From assembly GCA_910580195.1 (NCBI GenBank), contig CAJTWA010000036.1, forward strand, positions 1 to 48,521: DNA of 48,521 bases. The letters run 5' to 3'. Numbering within the stretch: position 1 is the first letter of the stretch; each line of letters opens with the position of its first letter. Positions 1 to 6,944 of the stretch are shown here, in pieces. Position numbers and translations under genes: made by a program. The stretch is from an uncultured Lachnospiraceae bacterium (lineage in GTDB: Bacteria > Bacillota > Clostridia > Lachnospirales > Lachnospiraceae). Under the pieces are notes generated by a model, which did no database searches, was not told the DNA's origin, and worked only from the letters and a program-made list of their open reading frames with translations.

Positions 1-2
1 TT

Positions 3-146
3 TTGTTCAATGTTAGGTATATCATAATCCCTTATGGTATCTATCTGAAAGGCTCTGGTATTGGCGTACCGGGGCATTTTGAAATTAATGGTTGCAAAAT
101 CCATGGGGTGGTTTATAATATGTTTAACAAGGGCGCCGGAAGGTGA
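3..146 (+). CDS. Possible 3' end of a gene truncated by the window edge
   Basis: An open frame enters from the left edge and stops with TGA at 144-146, giving about 47 residues. The composition (IIIPYGIYLKG, GVPGHFEINGCKIHGVVYN) looks like real protein rather than a random frame, but I do not recognise a family. A hairpin with GCGCCGG / CCGGCG-type arms (about 133-166) overlaps the stop and could end the transcript. The upstream part lies outside the window, so neither start nor length is known. It may also be a decayed fragment, given the mobile-element remnants that follow. Confidence 0.3.
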   Translation: MFNVRYIIIPYGIYLKGSGIGVPGHFEINGCKIHGVVYNMFNKGAGR

Positions 147-223
147 AGCCACTCACCCGACCCGGCGTTATAAAGTAATTGGCTAAGAATGGCCGTTCCT
201 AAACTTTGCAGAGCGCAGGACGG

Positions 224-274
224 CTATTTCTTATATCTGTGGTTATCTATGTAAGTCAGTATTGCCACCAGCAT
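224..274 (-). CDS. Possible type I toxin-like membrane peptide (remnant)
   Basis: A 16-residue frame, MLVAILTYIDNHRYKK, sits on the minus strand. It is a short hydrophobic stretch followed by a basic tail, which is how many tiny Firmicutes membrane toxins end. The frame stays open upstream without a start codon (LIRSPFVI before the Met), and no ribosome binding site precedes the ATG. It may therefore be a decayed copy missing its original start. Right after the stop is a hairpin (GCCGT-CCT / AGGAACGGC, about 191-225) placed like a terminator. Function is inferred from shape and context only. Confidence 0.22.
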   Translation of the reverse strand: MLVAILTYIDNHRYKK

Positions 275-360
275 AATGACAAAGGGGGATCTGATTAGAC
301 CCTTCCCCGAAATTTCCGGGTAGGTATCCCTTAATTTGCAGTATGCCGTGTGACGCTTTT

Positions 361-460
361 AGCCGTCCATATACAGGCAAAATGGCTGTTTAGATAATTC
401 TATCAATGGTTGCATTAAACGCCTGTATGGGGCGAATAGAACCGCAGCCATTTGCCTGTG
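361..460. repeat. Interleaved inverted repeats in non-coding DNA
   Basis: CAGGCAAAATGGCTG near 373-387 is the reverse complement, with one extra base, of CAGCCATTTGCCTG near 445-458. ATACAGGC, just before the first arm, pairs with GCCTGTAT at about 421-428. These could form alternative stems, but no known RNA family was recognised. The rest of 1-588 holds no gene I can support beyond the two weak frames listed. Confidence 0.4.
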
Positions 461-529
461 GCTAAGCCCATTTGGGTTTGGGGTGAGGGACATTTGGCTT
501 TTACCCCGCCTCATAATTAGCAGCACCCA

Positions 530-552
530 TGCATCTGATTAGATGCACCTGG
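530..552 (+). repeat. Left copy of a hairpin direct repeat flanking the toxin-antitoxin pair
   Basis: TGCATCTGATTAGATGC folds as a 6-bp stem with a GATT loop and is followed by ACCTGG. It recurs at 1169-1190 with one substitution and one indel. The two copies bracket the toxin and antitoxin genes in direct orientation. A related shorter palindrome, GGGATCTGATTAGACCC, lies at 286-302. Confidence 0.6.
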
Positions 553-588
553 AGCCTATTAAGAGTACCTTGCGCCCTGCTGGGCTTT

Positions 589-861
589 TTATTCCCCGAA
601 TAGATCGGAATGTGTGCCGGTACGGTCAAGATATACTTCGTTTTTGTCTACTCGGTATATAAGCAGCCAATCTGGGGATATGTGACATTCCCGCCGCCCA
701 GTATAATTCCCCTTTAAAGAGTGGTCTTTATTTTTCGGGGGAAGTGCCGCTGGTATTCTTAATGTATTCACTATGGTATTTAACAGATTGATGTTATAGC
801 CCCGCTTCTTGCATAGTTTTAAGTCGCGCTTGAATTGCGTGGTAAGGTTTAATTTTAACAT
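589..861 (-). CDS. YafQ/RelE-family type II toxin (mRNA interferase)
   Basis: A 90-residue basic protein with the YafQ layout: an N-terminal LTTQFKRDLKLCKKRG segment, then HSLKGNYTGRRECHISPDWLLIYRV and a LDRTGTHSDLF tail. The conserved H-x-L...GxxxG-R-ECH-I-PDWLLIYR pattern is typical of toxins that cut mRNA on the ribosome; the two late histidines match the usual catalytic region. It starts 3 nt after the antitoxin stop, so the pair is translationally coupled with the antitoxin first. This is the normal order for YafQ-DinJ pairs. Family call is confident; RNA target specificity cannot be read from sequence. Confidence 0.85.
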   Translation of the reverse strand: MLKLNLTTQFKRDLKLCKKRGYNINLLNTIVNTLRIPAALPPKNKDHSLKGNYTGRRECHISPDWLLIYRVDKNEVYLDRTGTHSDLFGE

Positions 862-864
862 GGG

Positions 865-1107
865 CTATTCCTCCAGAATTTGGGAAAACAGTTCTTCCGT
901 TGTCCCCTCGAAATGCTGCCCGCTGCCTGTCCTTATCATTTCGTCCGTTTCTGCCATTGCCGCTATTGTCGTTGCATTTGGCTGAAAATCTGGGTATATG
1001 TCAAGCCCAGACATTTCCCCAAGGCCTTCCAGCATATTGATAACGAAAATCATTTTATCATCTGGCAGGCGGTCAATCATATTCTTTGCTATTTCCTGAT
1101 AACTCAT
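865..1107 (-). CDS. Antitoxin partner of the YafQ-type toxin
   Basis: An acidic 80-residue protein beginning MSYQEIAKNMIDRLPDDKM. The start at 1107 is chosen because AGGAAAGGAAG stands just upstream; the longer frame reaching 1173 has no such site and includes the repeat hairpin at 1169-1190. The C-terminal half (AMAETDEMIRTG...TTEELFSQILEE) is an acidic, probably flexible tail of the kind that wraps and neutralises RelE/YafQ toxins. It precedes the toxin by 3 nt. The N-terminus does not look like a classic DinJ ribbon-helix-helix, so the identification leans on position, size and tail. It probably represses its own promoter with the toxin. Confidence 0.7.
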   Translation of the reverse strand: MSYQEIAKNMIDRLPDDKMIFVINMLEGLGEMSGLDIYPDFQPNATTIAAMAETDEMIRTGSGQHFEGTTEELFSQILEE

Positions 1108-1168
1108 AAATATGCACTTCCTTTCCTGATTATTGTATGTGGTTTTTGCTATATTATTGCGGCATCCT

Positions 1169-1190
1169 TGCATCTGGTTAGATGCCCTGG
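1169..1190 (+). repeat. Right copy of the hairpin direct repeat flanking the toxin-antitoxin pair
   Basis: TTGCATCTGGTTAGATGC followed by CCTGG. The stem is identical to the left copy at 530-552, but the loop is GGTT. It lies upstream of the antitoxin promoter region. Together the copies delimit a segment of about 660 bp. Confidence 0.6.
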
Positions 1191-1329
1191 TTTGGATTGT
1201 CCGTTTTCCGAACAGACCTCGGACAAAATGGGCTTGGTTAGTCTTGGGGTGGCCTTTTTAAAAGTTTTATATCTTCTAACATTTTTTCATATTCTTCTGG
1301 TTCATCTGCATGGTCATTATGTGCTGCTA

Positions 1330-1866
1330 TTACGTTGTCGGGGATTGGCTAATAGGTTCGTCTGGCCGGGTATATCTGGGGAGTTCGGTTAGTTCATTTA
1401 TCCTCTTTCTGGCTTCTGACTGCCCGATTTCATTTAATTTTCTATAATCGGTGAGTAAGATATTTTCCCCAAGTTCTTCAATTATATTTTTTATGCTTTC
1501 AACAGATTCATGAAAATGGGAAAAACTTTCTGTTGTACGTTCTACGTAGTCAAAGATTTTTTTTTGTTCGAATTCTGTAAGGCTTTTGCCCGATGCCTGC
1601 TTAATGAGTTCCTCTGCTTCAATGTCTTGCTTAATTCTTTCAGAGTTTATATTAATGCGAATACTGCCATCATATTCACGAATATCGGAAACATCACAAT
1701 CAAGGGCGTTGGCTATTTTTTGTATGGTTTCTATTTTGGGAATACGTTTCCCATTTTCATATTGTGCGAGATTTTGGGGAGTTGTTACTAATTTTTCAGC
1801 CAATTGCTTTTGGGAATATCCCTTTTCTTTGCGGATTCTTTTAATATTTTCTCCTATACTAGACAT
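1330..1866 (-). CDS. XRE-family transcriptional regulator (element repressor-like)
   Basis: A 178-residue protein with an N-terminal Cro/CI-type helix-turn-helix (residues about 5-62: IKRIRKEKGYSQKQLAEKL, then TPQNLAQYENGKRIPKIETI). A helical C-terminal region of about 100 residues follows (SLTEFEQKKIFDYVERTTESF) and may mediate oligomerisation. It starts at ATG 1866 behind CAGGA. It is divergent from the small HTH gene at 2024 across an A+T-rich gap, the classic repressor/Cro-like switch of phages and integrative elements. It probably binds that gap and regulates both genes; this is inferred from arrangement. Confidence 0.85.
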   Translation of the reverse strand: MSSIGENIKRIRKEKGYSQKQLAEKLVTTPQNLAQYENGKRIPKIETIQKIANALDCDVSDIREYDGSIRININSERIKQDIEAEELIKQASGKSLTEFEQKKIFDYVERTTESFSHFHESVESIKNIIEELGENILLTDYRKLNEIGQSEARKRINELTELPRYTRPDEPISQSPTT

Positions 1867-1962
1867 AATTTTATTCCTGCTTTTTTATTTTATTAATTTA
1901 AGAATACCATACACATAGATAAAAATCAATCAAAAGATTAAAAATAATTTTAGGAAAAAGCA

Positions 1963-1991
1963 TTGATATAAATCAAATGACTGGATATAAT
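1963..1991 (+). promoter_or_regulatory. Sigma-70 type promoter for the small HTH gene
   Basis: TTGATA at 1963-1968 and TATAAT at 1986-1991 are separated by exactly 17 bp, about 33 bp upstream of the GTG start at 2024. Repeated AAATCA motifs around it (for example 1970-1976 and 1992-1997) are candidate operator half-sites for one of the flanking regulators. Confidence 0.7.
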
Positions 1992-2023
1992 AAATCAGAA
2001 GATTTAGAAAGGAGGTGGAATAA

Positions 2024-2227
2024 GTGAACAGAATAAGAATCGACAGAATAAAACTTGTGACAGATCTTGCAAAGCGCGACATGGCACAAAAACGCCTTGC
2101 AGAACTGGCAGGCGTATCAAGAGCCACAATCAATGATGTACGTGCTGGAAAATCCTGTTCTGATGAAGCCGGGCAGAAAATTGCAAAAGCCCTTGAGTGT
2201 GATGTAACTGAAATTTTGGAGGACTAA
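2024..2227 (+). CDS. Small XRE/Cro-type DNA-binding protein
   Basis: A 67-residue, single-domain helix-turn-helix protein (KRLAELAGVSRATINDVRAGK, then EAGQKIAKALECDVTEIL). It initiates at GTG 2024 with AGGAGG at 2010-2015, a strong site with good spacing. The size and divergent position relative to the larger XRE gene suggest a Cro-like or activator partner in the switch of a mobile element. Two small genes follow on the same strand, so it is probably the first gene of a short operon. Confidence 0.82.
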   Translation: MNRIRIDRIKLVTDLAKRDMAQKRLAELAGVSRATINDVRAGKSCSDEAGQKIAKALECDVTEILED

Positions 2228-2244
2228 GAAAGGCGAGAAAGACA

Positions 2245-2280
2245 ATGGCAAAGAAAGTATCGGAGATTATGCAGAGGTAA
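2245..2280 (+). CDS. Tiny open frame, possibly a leader or truncated gene
   Basis: An 11-residue frame (MAKKVSEIMQR) begins behind AAGGCGAG, 17 nt after the small HTH gene. Its stop region supplies the GAGG of the next gene's ribosome binding site. It may be translated and coupled to the next gene, or be the remnant of a longer one. No function is claimed. Confidence 0.25.
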   Translation: MAKKVSEIMQR

Positions 2281-2288
2281 ATAAAAGT

Positions 2289-2567
2289 ATGATGGAGGGA
2301 TTTACGGTAGCAAAGGTTTTTACTGGAATCAATCACATGGACAGCGGCATAATGCTAGAGTTAAAATGGTGGGTTGACAATGTAATTATCGGTATTGATA
2401 TGTTTTACAATCCCAAATTTGGAGAAGGGGAAACACCATTCATGATATCAGAGGAGTATGTGAAGGATATGATTCAGATTCCAGAAGAACCGGAAAAGGG
2501 AATTAAGATTACAAGCGCACTGGAAAATAACAATGGAAGTTGGCCTGCTATCAATGTACAGAGGTAA
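2289..2567 (+). CDS. Hypothetical protein of a mobile-element remnant
   Basis: A 92-residue acidic protein (MMEGFTVAKVFTGINHMDSG...) with no recognised domain, membrane segment or signal peptide. Two adjacent ATGs (2289 and 2292) are possible starts; GAGG lies about 11 nt upstream. Codon use is more A+T-rich than the chromosomal genes to the right, which fits foreign origin. The next small gene begins immediately after its stop. Confidence 0.55.
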   Translation: MMEGFTVAKVFTGINHMDSGIMLELKWWVDNVIIGIDMFYNPKFGEGETPFMISEEYVKDMIQIPEEPEKGIKITSALENNNGSWPAINVQR

Positions 2568-2571
2568 CTTT

Positions 2572-2733
2572 ATGACGGAGAAAGAGCTTAAGGTAATGGC
2601 AGAAGGGAAACGCCTTGGCATAGGCAGCAAAGAGTTCCTGCAACGCCACAATGATATTATGCGTATGGCTGATGGGGCGCAGCAGAATGGAGGGAAACCA
2701 GATGGGACAGGAAGTGAAGATGGTAACGCTTAA
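2572..2733 (+). CDS. Small hypothetical protein
   Basis: A 53-residue hydrophilic protein (MTEKELKVMAEGKRLGIGSKE...). The ATG at 2572 is preferred over 2533 because AGAGG stands just upstream and the longer form would overlap the previous gene. Its 3' end overlaps the start of the excisionase-like gene in another frame, which is normal packing in phage or conjugative-element modules. No family recognised. Confidence 0.5.
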   Translation: MTEKELKVMAEGKRLGIGSKEFLQRHNDIMRMADGAQQNGGKPDGTGSEDGNA

Positions 2734-2986
2734 GGAGGCATCCAGCAGGACAGGGGTAAGTTATGGCTGGCTGCGGAAGATGTGCATTAACGGCAAAATT
2801 GTGCATATCAGGACGGGGAACAAGGACCTGCTTAACTGGGACAGGCTGGTGGATTACCTGAAATGTAAACCATCCGTCCGCAGGAAGGGGTGGTACATGG
2901 ATTACCACAGTGGCATACCCGGCGTTTCGATTTGCCGGCAGGATTGTATTCCCATTTCATTTTGGGACATACAAATTTCATGGTAG
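2720..2986 (+). pseudogene. Excisionase/MerR-like small DNA-binding protein with a displaced C-terminus
   Basis: The first about 48 residues (MVTLKEASSRTGVSYGWLRK, then CINGKIVHIRTGNKDLLNWDRLVDYL) form a winged-helix domain of the excisionase type found in conjugative elements and prophages. From about 2863 onward the frame reads antisense through a transposase remnant, so the last about 40 residues are not native. The family is normally only about 60-65 residues, so the DNA-binding core may survive. Start 2720 has AGGAAG upstream; ATG 2702 with GGAGGG is an alternative. A partner integrase is not present in the window. Confidence 0.6.
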
Positions 2987-3278
2987 GCGTCCTGCTTTTT
3001 AAATGGGATTTGCTCCCTTCCCGTTTCATGGGAAGGGCCGGATCATGCGGGCAGCAAGGGATACCATTTTCGTTAATGGTGCAGCCCATTCCTTCCATGG
3101 AAAGAGTTACTCTGAGAGGGATAAAGGCCTTATGGAATCTGATCTCTCCGAAAAGAGATTTGTAGATTTTAATGGTATCAAAGGCTGCATCCCCAAGAAA
3201 AGACTTTGGCTCAGTCAGAGGATGCTTCTGGAAAAAATCAATTAAAACCGGAAGCAAGGGCAGGGTCAAGTCAGGCAT
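2862..3278 (-). pseudogene. Fragment of an IS transposase (DDE type)
   Basis: The minus strand encodes an internal piece of a transposase: FLGDAAFDTIKIY (carrying a probable catalytic Asp), NENGIPCCPHDPALPMK, MKFVCPKMKW and a cysteine-rich NPCTTPSCGRMVYI stretch. It resembles large transposases common in Lachnospiraceae; I infer an IS1182- or IS4-like group. Homology stops at about 2862, exactly where the excisionase-like gene loses its own sequence. The N-terminus beyond 3278 is missing. It is a non-functional remnant whose insertion or a later deletion cut the neighbouring gene. Confidence 0.7.
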
Positions 3279-3375
3279 GGCTGTGATTACGCTAAATGTA
3301 ATTGGGGATGCGGCAACGAATGTGATTGTGAATTTTAAAGAAGGTGTTTTGGATAAGGATACCTATAATAAGTAA
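3277..3375 (+). pseudogene. Possible gene-end fragment after the IS relic
   Basis: A 32-residue frame (MAVITLNVIGDAATNVIVNF...) has protein-like composition and starts where the transposase homology ends. It may be the 3' end of a gene broken by the IS. No ribosome binding site precedes its Met and no family is recognised. Confidence 0.2.
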
Positions 3376-3471
3376 AAAATTTTCCCCGTTAAAATGATTC
3401 CTCTTTACCAAACCAGATTTTTTTTGTACAATAGGAAAGGAAAACACAAATTTAAGAAAGGAAGTAAAAGT

Positions 3472-4302
3472 ATGAGGGAACCTATCTGTCACAAAAGAAA
3501 TTTTCACTTTACAATTACTTGCATGGCGCTGCTGCTGTTGCTGGCACTTGTAGGATGTGGGAATAAGAATACGCAGAAGGATGGCTCTTTACAAGGAAAC
3601 AATACTACGCAAAACCAAGAAACCCAAGGCGAAGCCGGGCAGGATGCCCAAGGGACCGGAAATCAAGACAGCCAAGGCGGAGCTGGGCAGGATACCCAAG
3701 GGACCGGGAATTTGGATAGCCAAAGCACAGCCGGGCAGGATACCCAAGGGTCTGGGAATCCGGGCAGCCAAGGAACCAGCAGCCAAGACGGCCAAAACAC
3801 AGCCAATCAGGACGGCCAAAACATAGCCAATCAGGGCGGGCAACCAGGGTTGGCAAACCAGCCGAAAATAGCCTTGGAGGAGGCTCAGGAAGCAGCCTTG
3901 AAGCATGCAGGCCTGCCTAGGGAAGAGGTTACTTTTATTAGGGGGGAACTGGATTACGAGGATGGAAAGGCAGAATATGATATTGAATTTGTAACAGCCG
4001 CTACGAAGTATGAATATGAGATAAGCGCAGAAGATGGCGCTGTCCTTAGTACCTCCCAAGAGCCCGTGGAACAGCTTTCCGGGAATACACAGGTGCAGGG
4101 GGCTATCTCAGCGGAAGAGGCCAAAGAAGCCGTACTGAACCATGCAGGGTTTACTGCGGACCAAGTGAATTTCACTAAGGTTGAGCTGGAGCTGGATGAT
4201 GGCGTGGCAGAATATGAAATTGAATTTTATGCTGATGGCAAGGAATACAGCAGCAAAGTAAATGCTTCCACAGGGGCAATTCTGGAATATGAAATAGATT
4301 AA
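3472..4302 (+). CDS. PepSY-domain lipoprotein with a Gln/Gly-rich linker
   Basis: A 276-residue secreted lipoprotein. Residues 11-28 form a hydrophobic signal ending in the lipobox LVGC (Cys29), so it should be anchored to the outer face of the membrane. Residues about 35-150 are a low-complexity linker of repeated TQGTGNQDSQ-like units. Two PepSY-type domains follow (ALEEAQEAALKHAGL...YEYEISAEDGAVL and SAEEAKEAVLNHAGF...YSSKVNASTGAIL). PepSY domains are thought to inhibit or modulate extracellular peptidases. Start 3472 follows AAGGAAG; the longer frame from 3394 would bury the signal peptide. The linker repeats look recently expanded. Confidence 0.85.
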   Translation: MREPICHKRNFHFTITCMALLLLLALVGCGNKNTQKDGSLQGNNTTQNQETQGEAGQDAQGTGNQDSQGGAGQDTQGTGNLDSQSTAGQDTQGSGNPGSQGTSSQDGQNTANQDGQNIANQGGQPGLANQPKIALEEAQEAALKHAGLPREEVTFIRGELDYEDGKAEYDIEFVTAATKYEYEISAEDGAVLSTSQEPVEQLSGNTQVQGAISAEEAKEAVLNHAGFTADQVNFTKVELELDDGVAEYEIEFYADGKEYSSKVNASTGAILEYEID

Positions 4303-4304
4303 CC

Positions 4305-4380
4305 CCCATATGGCAGGCAGTGGAAGCTACTGGGCATAGATGAAATCCCATACGGCAGGCAGCGGAAGATACTGGGCATG
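4305..4380 (+). repeat. 42-bp direct repeat between the lipoprotein and nth
   Basis: The sequence starting CCCATATGGCAGGCAGTGG at 4305 is repeated from 4347 with few changes (CCCATACGGCAGGCAGCGG), ending in ACTGGGCAT in both copies. It fills the whole intergenic gap. Confidence 0.7.
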
Positions 4381-4404
4381 GGAAGCGGGATGGAGGGACC
4401 TAAG

Positions 4405-4584
4405 ATGGCAAAAGAGGAACTGCCGCAGGAAATAATGGCAAAAGAGGAACTGCCGCAGGAAATAACGGCAAAAAAGGAACTGCCGCGGGGAATAATGGCA
4501 AAAAGGGAACTGCCGCAGGAAATAATGGCAAAAGAGGAACTGCCGCGGGAACTGGCGGCAAAAGAAGAACTGGCACGGGAAACC
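4405..4584 (+). repeat. 30-bp tandem repeat, six units, inside nth
   Basis: Units start at 4405, 4435, 4465, 4495, 4525 and 4555. The unit begins ATGGCAAAAGAGGAACTGCC. The last unit is the most diverged. The period is a multiple of three, so gain or loss of units keeps the frame; five of six units could also offer an in-frame start codon or near-start. Confidence 0.9.
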
Positions 4585-5190
4585 ATTGTGCGGCTGAAAC
4601 GGGAATACCCAGACGCAGGCTGTACCCTAGACTACAATCAGGCATGGAAACTTTTGGTAAGCGTCCGCTTGGCAGCCCAGTGCACAGACGCTAGGGTAAA
4701 TGTGGTGGTACAGGACCTTTATGCTAAATATCCAGACGTGCAGTCGCTGGCGGCTGCGCCAGTAGAGGAAATAGAAGCCATTGTCAGGCCTTGCGGGTTA
4801 GGGCGGAGCAAAGCCCGGGATATCAGCGGATGCATGAAAATGCTTCAGGAGGAGTATGGCGGGAATGTCCCGGATGATTTTAACGCCCTGCTGAAGCTGC
4901 CCGGCGTAGGCAGGAAAAGCGCCAACCTGATTATGGGCGACGTGTTTGGGAAACCCGCCATTGTAACGGATACCCACTGCATACGTTTAGTGAACCGGAT
5001 TGGGCTGGTAGACAATATTAAGGAACCCAAAAAAGTAGAAATGGCGCTGTGGGAGCTGATACCGCCGGAAGAAGGCAGCGGGTTCTGCCACCGGCTGGTA
5101 TTCCACGGCAGGGACGTCTGCACAGCAAGGACCAGCCCCCGTTGCAGTTCCTGCTGCCTGAATGATATATGTGCAAAGAACGGCGTATAA
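4405..5190 (+). CDS. nth: Endonuclease III (DNA glycosylase/AP lyase) with a repeat-built N-terminal extension
   Basis: Removes oxidised pyrimidines from DNA and cleaves the abasic site in base excision repair. The C-terminal about 210 residues are a complete Nth: the helix-hairpin-helix LPGVGRKSAN with catalytic Lys171, and the Asp of VTDTHC at residue 189, the same 18-residue spacing as Lys120/Asp138 of E. coli. Four cysteines at the end form the iron-sulfur cluster site, though the first gap appears to be seven residues rather than six. The first 60 residues are six 10-residue units (MAKEELPQEI-like) from a 30-bp tandem repeat. Start 4405 has GGAGGG at 4392-4397. The extension is not part of the enzyme fold and is probably tolerated baggage. 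Confidence 0.93.
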   Translation: MAKEELPQEIMAKEELPQEITAKKELPRGIMAKRELPQEIMAKEELPRELAAKEELARETIVRLKREYPDAGCTLDYNQAWKLLVSVRLAAQCTDARVNVVVQDLYAKYPDVQSLAAAPVEEIEAIVRPCGLGRSKARDISGCMKMLQEEYGGNVPDDFNALLKLPGVGRKSANLIMGDVFGKPAIVTDTHCIRLVNRIGLVDNIKEPKKVEMALWELIPPEEGSGFCHRLVFHGRDVCTARTSPRCSSCCLNDICAKNGV

Positions 5191-5304
5191 AAGGGGAAAC
5201 ATGCAAGGAAATCCAAGTGCAGGTATCATCTTTTGCGTTTATGCAGTTCAGGGAAACAGACTGCCCCGATGAAAGCAATGGGATATCCCTTCTTAGTTCC
5301 GTTT

Positions 5305-5432
5305 CCAGAACGCTGCAGGCAGCGGGGGATGGAATTAAGAAGGTATAAAAAACAGGGAATCGCAGCTTTATTTCCCAGAACGCTGCAAGAAGCGGGGGAC
5401 GGAACCTATGAAGGCATAAGAAACGGGGAATC
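5305..5432 (+). repeat. 70-bp tandem repeat, two units, before the DUF1015 gene
   Basis: CCAGAACGCTGCAGGCAGCG at 5305 recurs at 5375 with a 70-bp period, and similarity runs to about 5432 (ending CGGGGAATC). No convincing gene lies in 5191-5509; the frame over these repeats has no supported start. Confidence 0.75.
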
Positions 5433-5509
5433 TCATTTACAGAAGGCCATAGGCGGATGTGCCTAAAAATACTGCTGCAGACAGCAGACAGAGAAAGCGA
5501 GGAATACAG

Positions 5510-6760
5510 ATGGCAGTAATCAGACCTTTTTCCGCAATCAGGCCCGCCGAGGGACGGGCAGAGAAAATAGCGGCGCTCCCTTACGATGTGTACAACCGTA
5601 AGGAGGCCAAAGCAGCCGTGGAACGAAACCCAGAGAGTTTTTTGCGGGTTGACCGGGCAGAAACCCAGCTGGCAGATACTGTGGATACATACGACCCTGC
5701 GGTTTACCAGAAAGCCCATGATACCCTGTGGGGGATGGTGGAGGACGGCTCCTTTGTCACAGAGAAGAAACGGTGTTATTATATTTATGAGCTGACAATG
5801 GATGGCAGGGCGCAGACTGGGATTGTGGCCTGTGCCTCCATTGACGATTATGAAACAGGCGTAATCAAGAAGCATGAAAATACAAGGGCAGAAAAAGAAC
5901 AGGACCGGATCCGCCATGTGGACGCCTGCAATGCCCAGACAGGGCCGATTTTCTTGGCTTACCGTTCCAACCCCAGCATCAATGAGGAAGTGGGCCGTGC
6001 AAAAAAGGAAAGCCCCCTGTATGATTTCACGGCAGAAGACGGAATCAGCCACAGGGTATGGGCGGTTTCCGAAGAAAAGCAGATTGCAGCCATACAGCAG
6101 GCATTTGCAGGGATTGGGGAAATCTATATTGCGGACGGCCATCACCGGGCGGCTTCGGCAGTGCGCGTAGGCCAGATGCGGCGGGAGCAGAATCCGGGTT
6201 ATACCGGGGAAGAGGAATTCAATTATTTCCTCTCTGTGCTGTTCCCGGATGAGCAGCTTATGATTATGGATTATAACCGGGTAATCAAGGATTTCGGCGG
6301 CTTAAGCCAAGCGGAATTTTTAAGGCAGGTATCGGAACGGTTTGAGGTGGAAAAAGCCGGCCAAGGATCCGTAAAACCGGGGAGAAAAGGCTGTTTTTCC
6401 ATGTATTTAGGCGGGGACTGGTACCGTTGCGCCATCCGCCCGGAGGATATCCCGGACGACCCGGTGGCGGGGCTGGACGTGTCCATATTGCAGGACCGGC
6501 TGTTTGCCCCTGTCCTTGGGATTAAAGACCCTAAAACAGACAGCAGGATAGACTTTGTAGGGGGCATCCGGGGCATGGAAGGGCTGGAAGAGCGGTGCCG
6601 TACCGATTGCGTGGCAGCATTTGCCATGTTCCCTACCTCCATTCAGGAGCTTTTTGCAGTGGCGGACGCAGGACTTTTAATGCCGCCGAAATCCACATGG
6701 TTTGAGCCAAAGCTGCGGAGCGGCCTTTTTATCCATTCCTTAGGGTTGCCCAAGGGGTAA
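5510..6760 (+). CDS. DUF1015 family protein (SerK-like)
   Basis: A 416-residue cytoplasmic protein of the DUF1015 family: N-terminal VIRPFSAIRP and ALPYDVYNRKEA, central KHENTRAEKEQDRIRHV, YIADGHHRAASA and a C-terminal FVGGIRG and LLMPPKSTWFEPKLRSGLF. Archaeal relatives have been described as serine kinases, and in Clostridia the gene often lies by serine biosynthesis genes; neither serA nor serC is here, so the substrate is uncertain. The H-x-E-N-T and GHHR motifs are the likely phosphoryl-transfer site. Start 5510 has GAGGA upstream. Full length, no truncation. Confidence 0.85.
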   Translation: MAVIRPFSAIRPAEGRAEKIAALPYDVYNRKEAKAAVERNPESFLRVDRAETQLADTVDTYDPAVYQKAHDTLWGMVEDGSFVTEKKRCYYIYELTMDGRAQTGIVACASIDDYETGVIKKHENTRAEKEQDRIRHVDACNAQTGPIFLAYRSNPSINEEVGRAKKESPLYDFTAEDGISHRVWAVSEEKQIAAIQQAFAGIGEIYIADGHHRAASAVRVGQMRREQNPGYTGEEEFNYFLSVLFPDEQLMIMDYNRVIKDFGGLSQAEFLRQVSERFEVEKAGQGSVKPGRKGCFSMYLGGDWYRCAIRPEDIPDDPVAGLDVSILQDRLFAPVLGIKDPKTDSRIDFVGGIRGMEGLEERCRTDCVAAFAMFPTSIQELFAVADAGLLMPPKSTWFEPKLRSGLFIHSLGLPKG

Positions 6761-6944
6761 GGGGGAAAATTTCCCCAATGGCTGATTTGCAGCATGTAAC
6801 GGCAAAGGCGTCCAGAGCTTTGGGATTGGAAGAATAGGCCCCCAAGCTTGGGAATTTGCAAATGGAAGCCAAAGTTTTAAGGCAGGAAGGCGGAACGCAG
6901 GAATGGAAGGATGACCAAAATTTGCTGGCGCCCGCAAGCCTGCC

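Noticed and set aside
4299..4645. Antisense frames of Ala/Ser/Pro-rich repeats opposite nth
   Set aside because: They are shadows of the 30-bp repeat on the coding strand; the sense protein is a well-conserved enzyme from residue 51 on.
5018..6145. Long antisense frame opposite the DUF1015 gene
   Set aside because: No start signals and no family resemblance; the sense strand carries conserved motifs.
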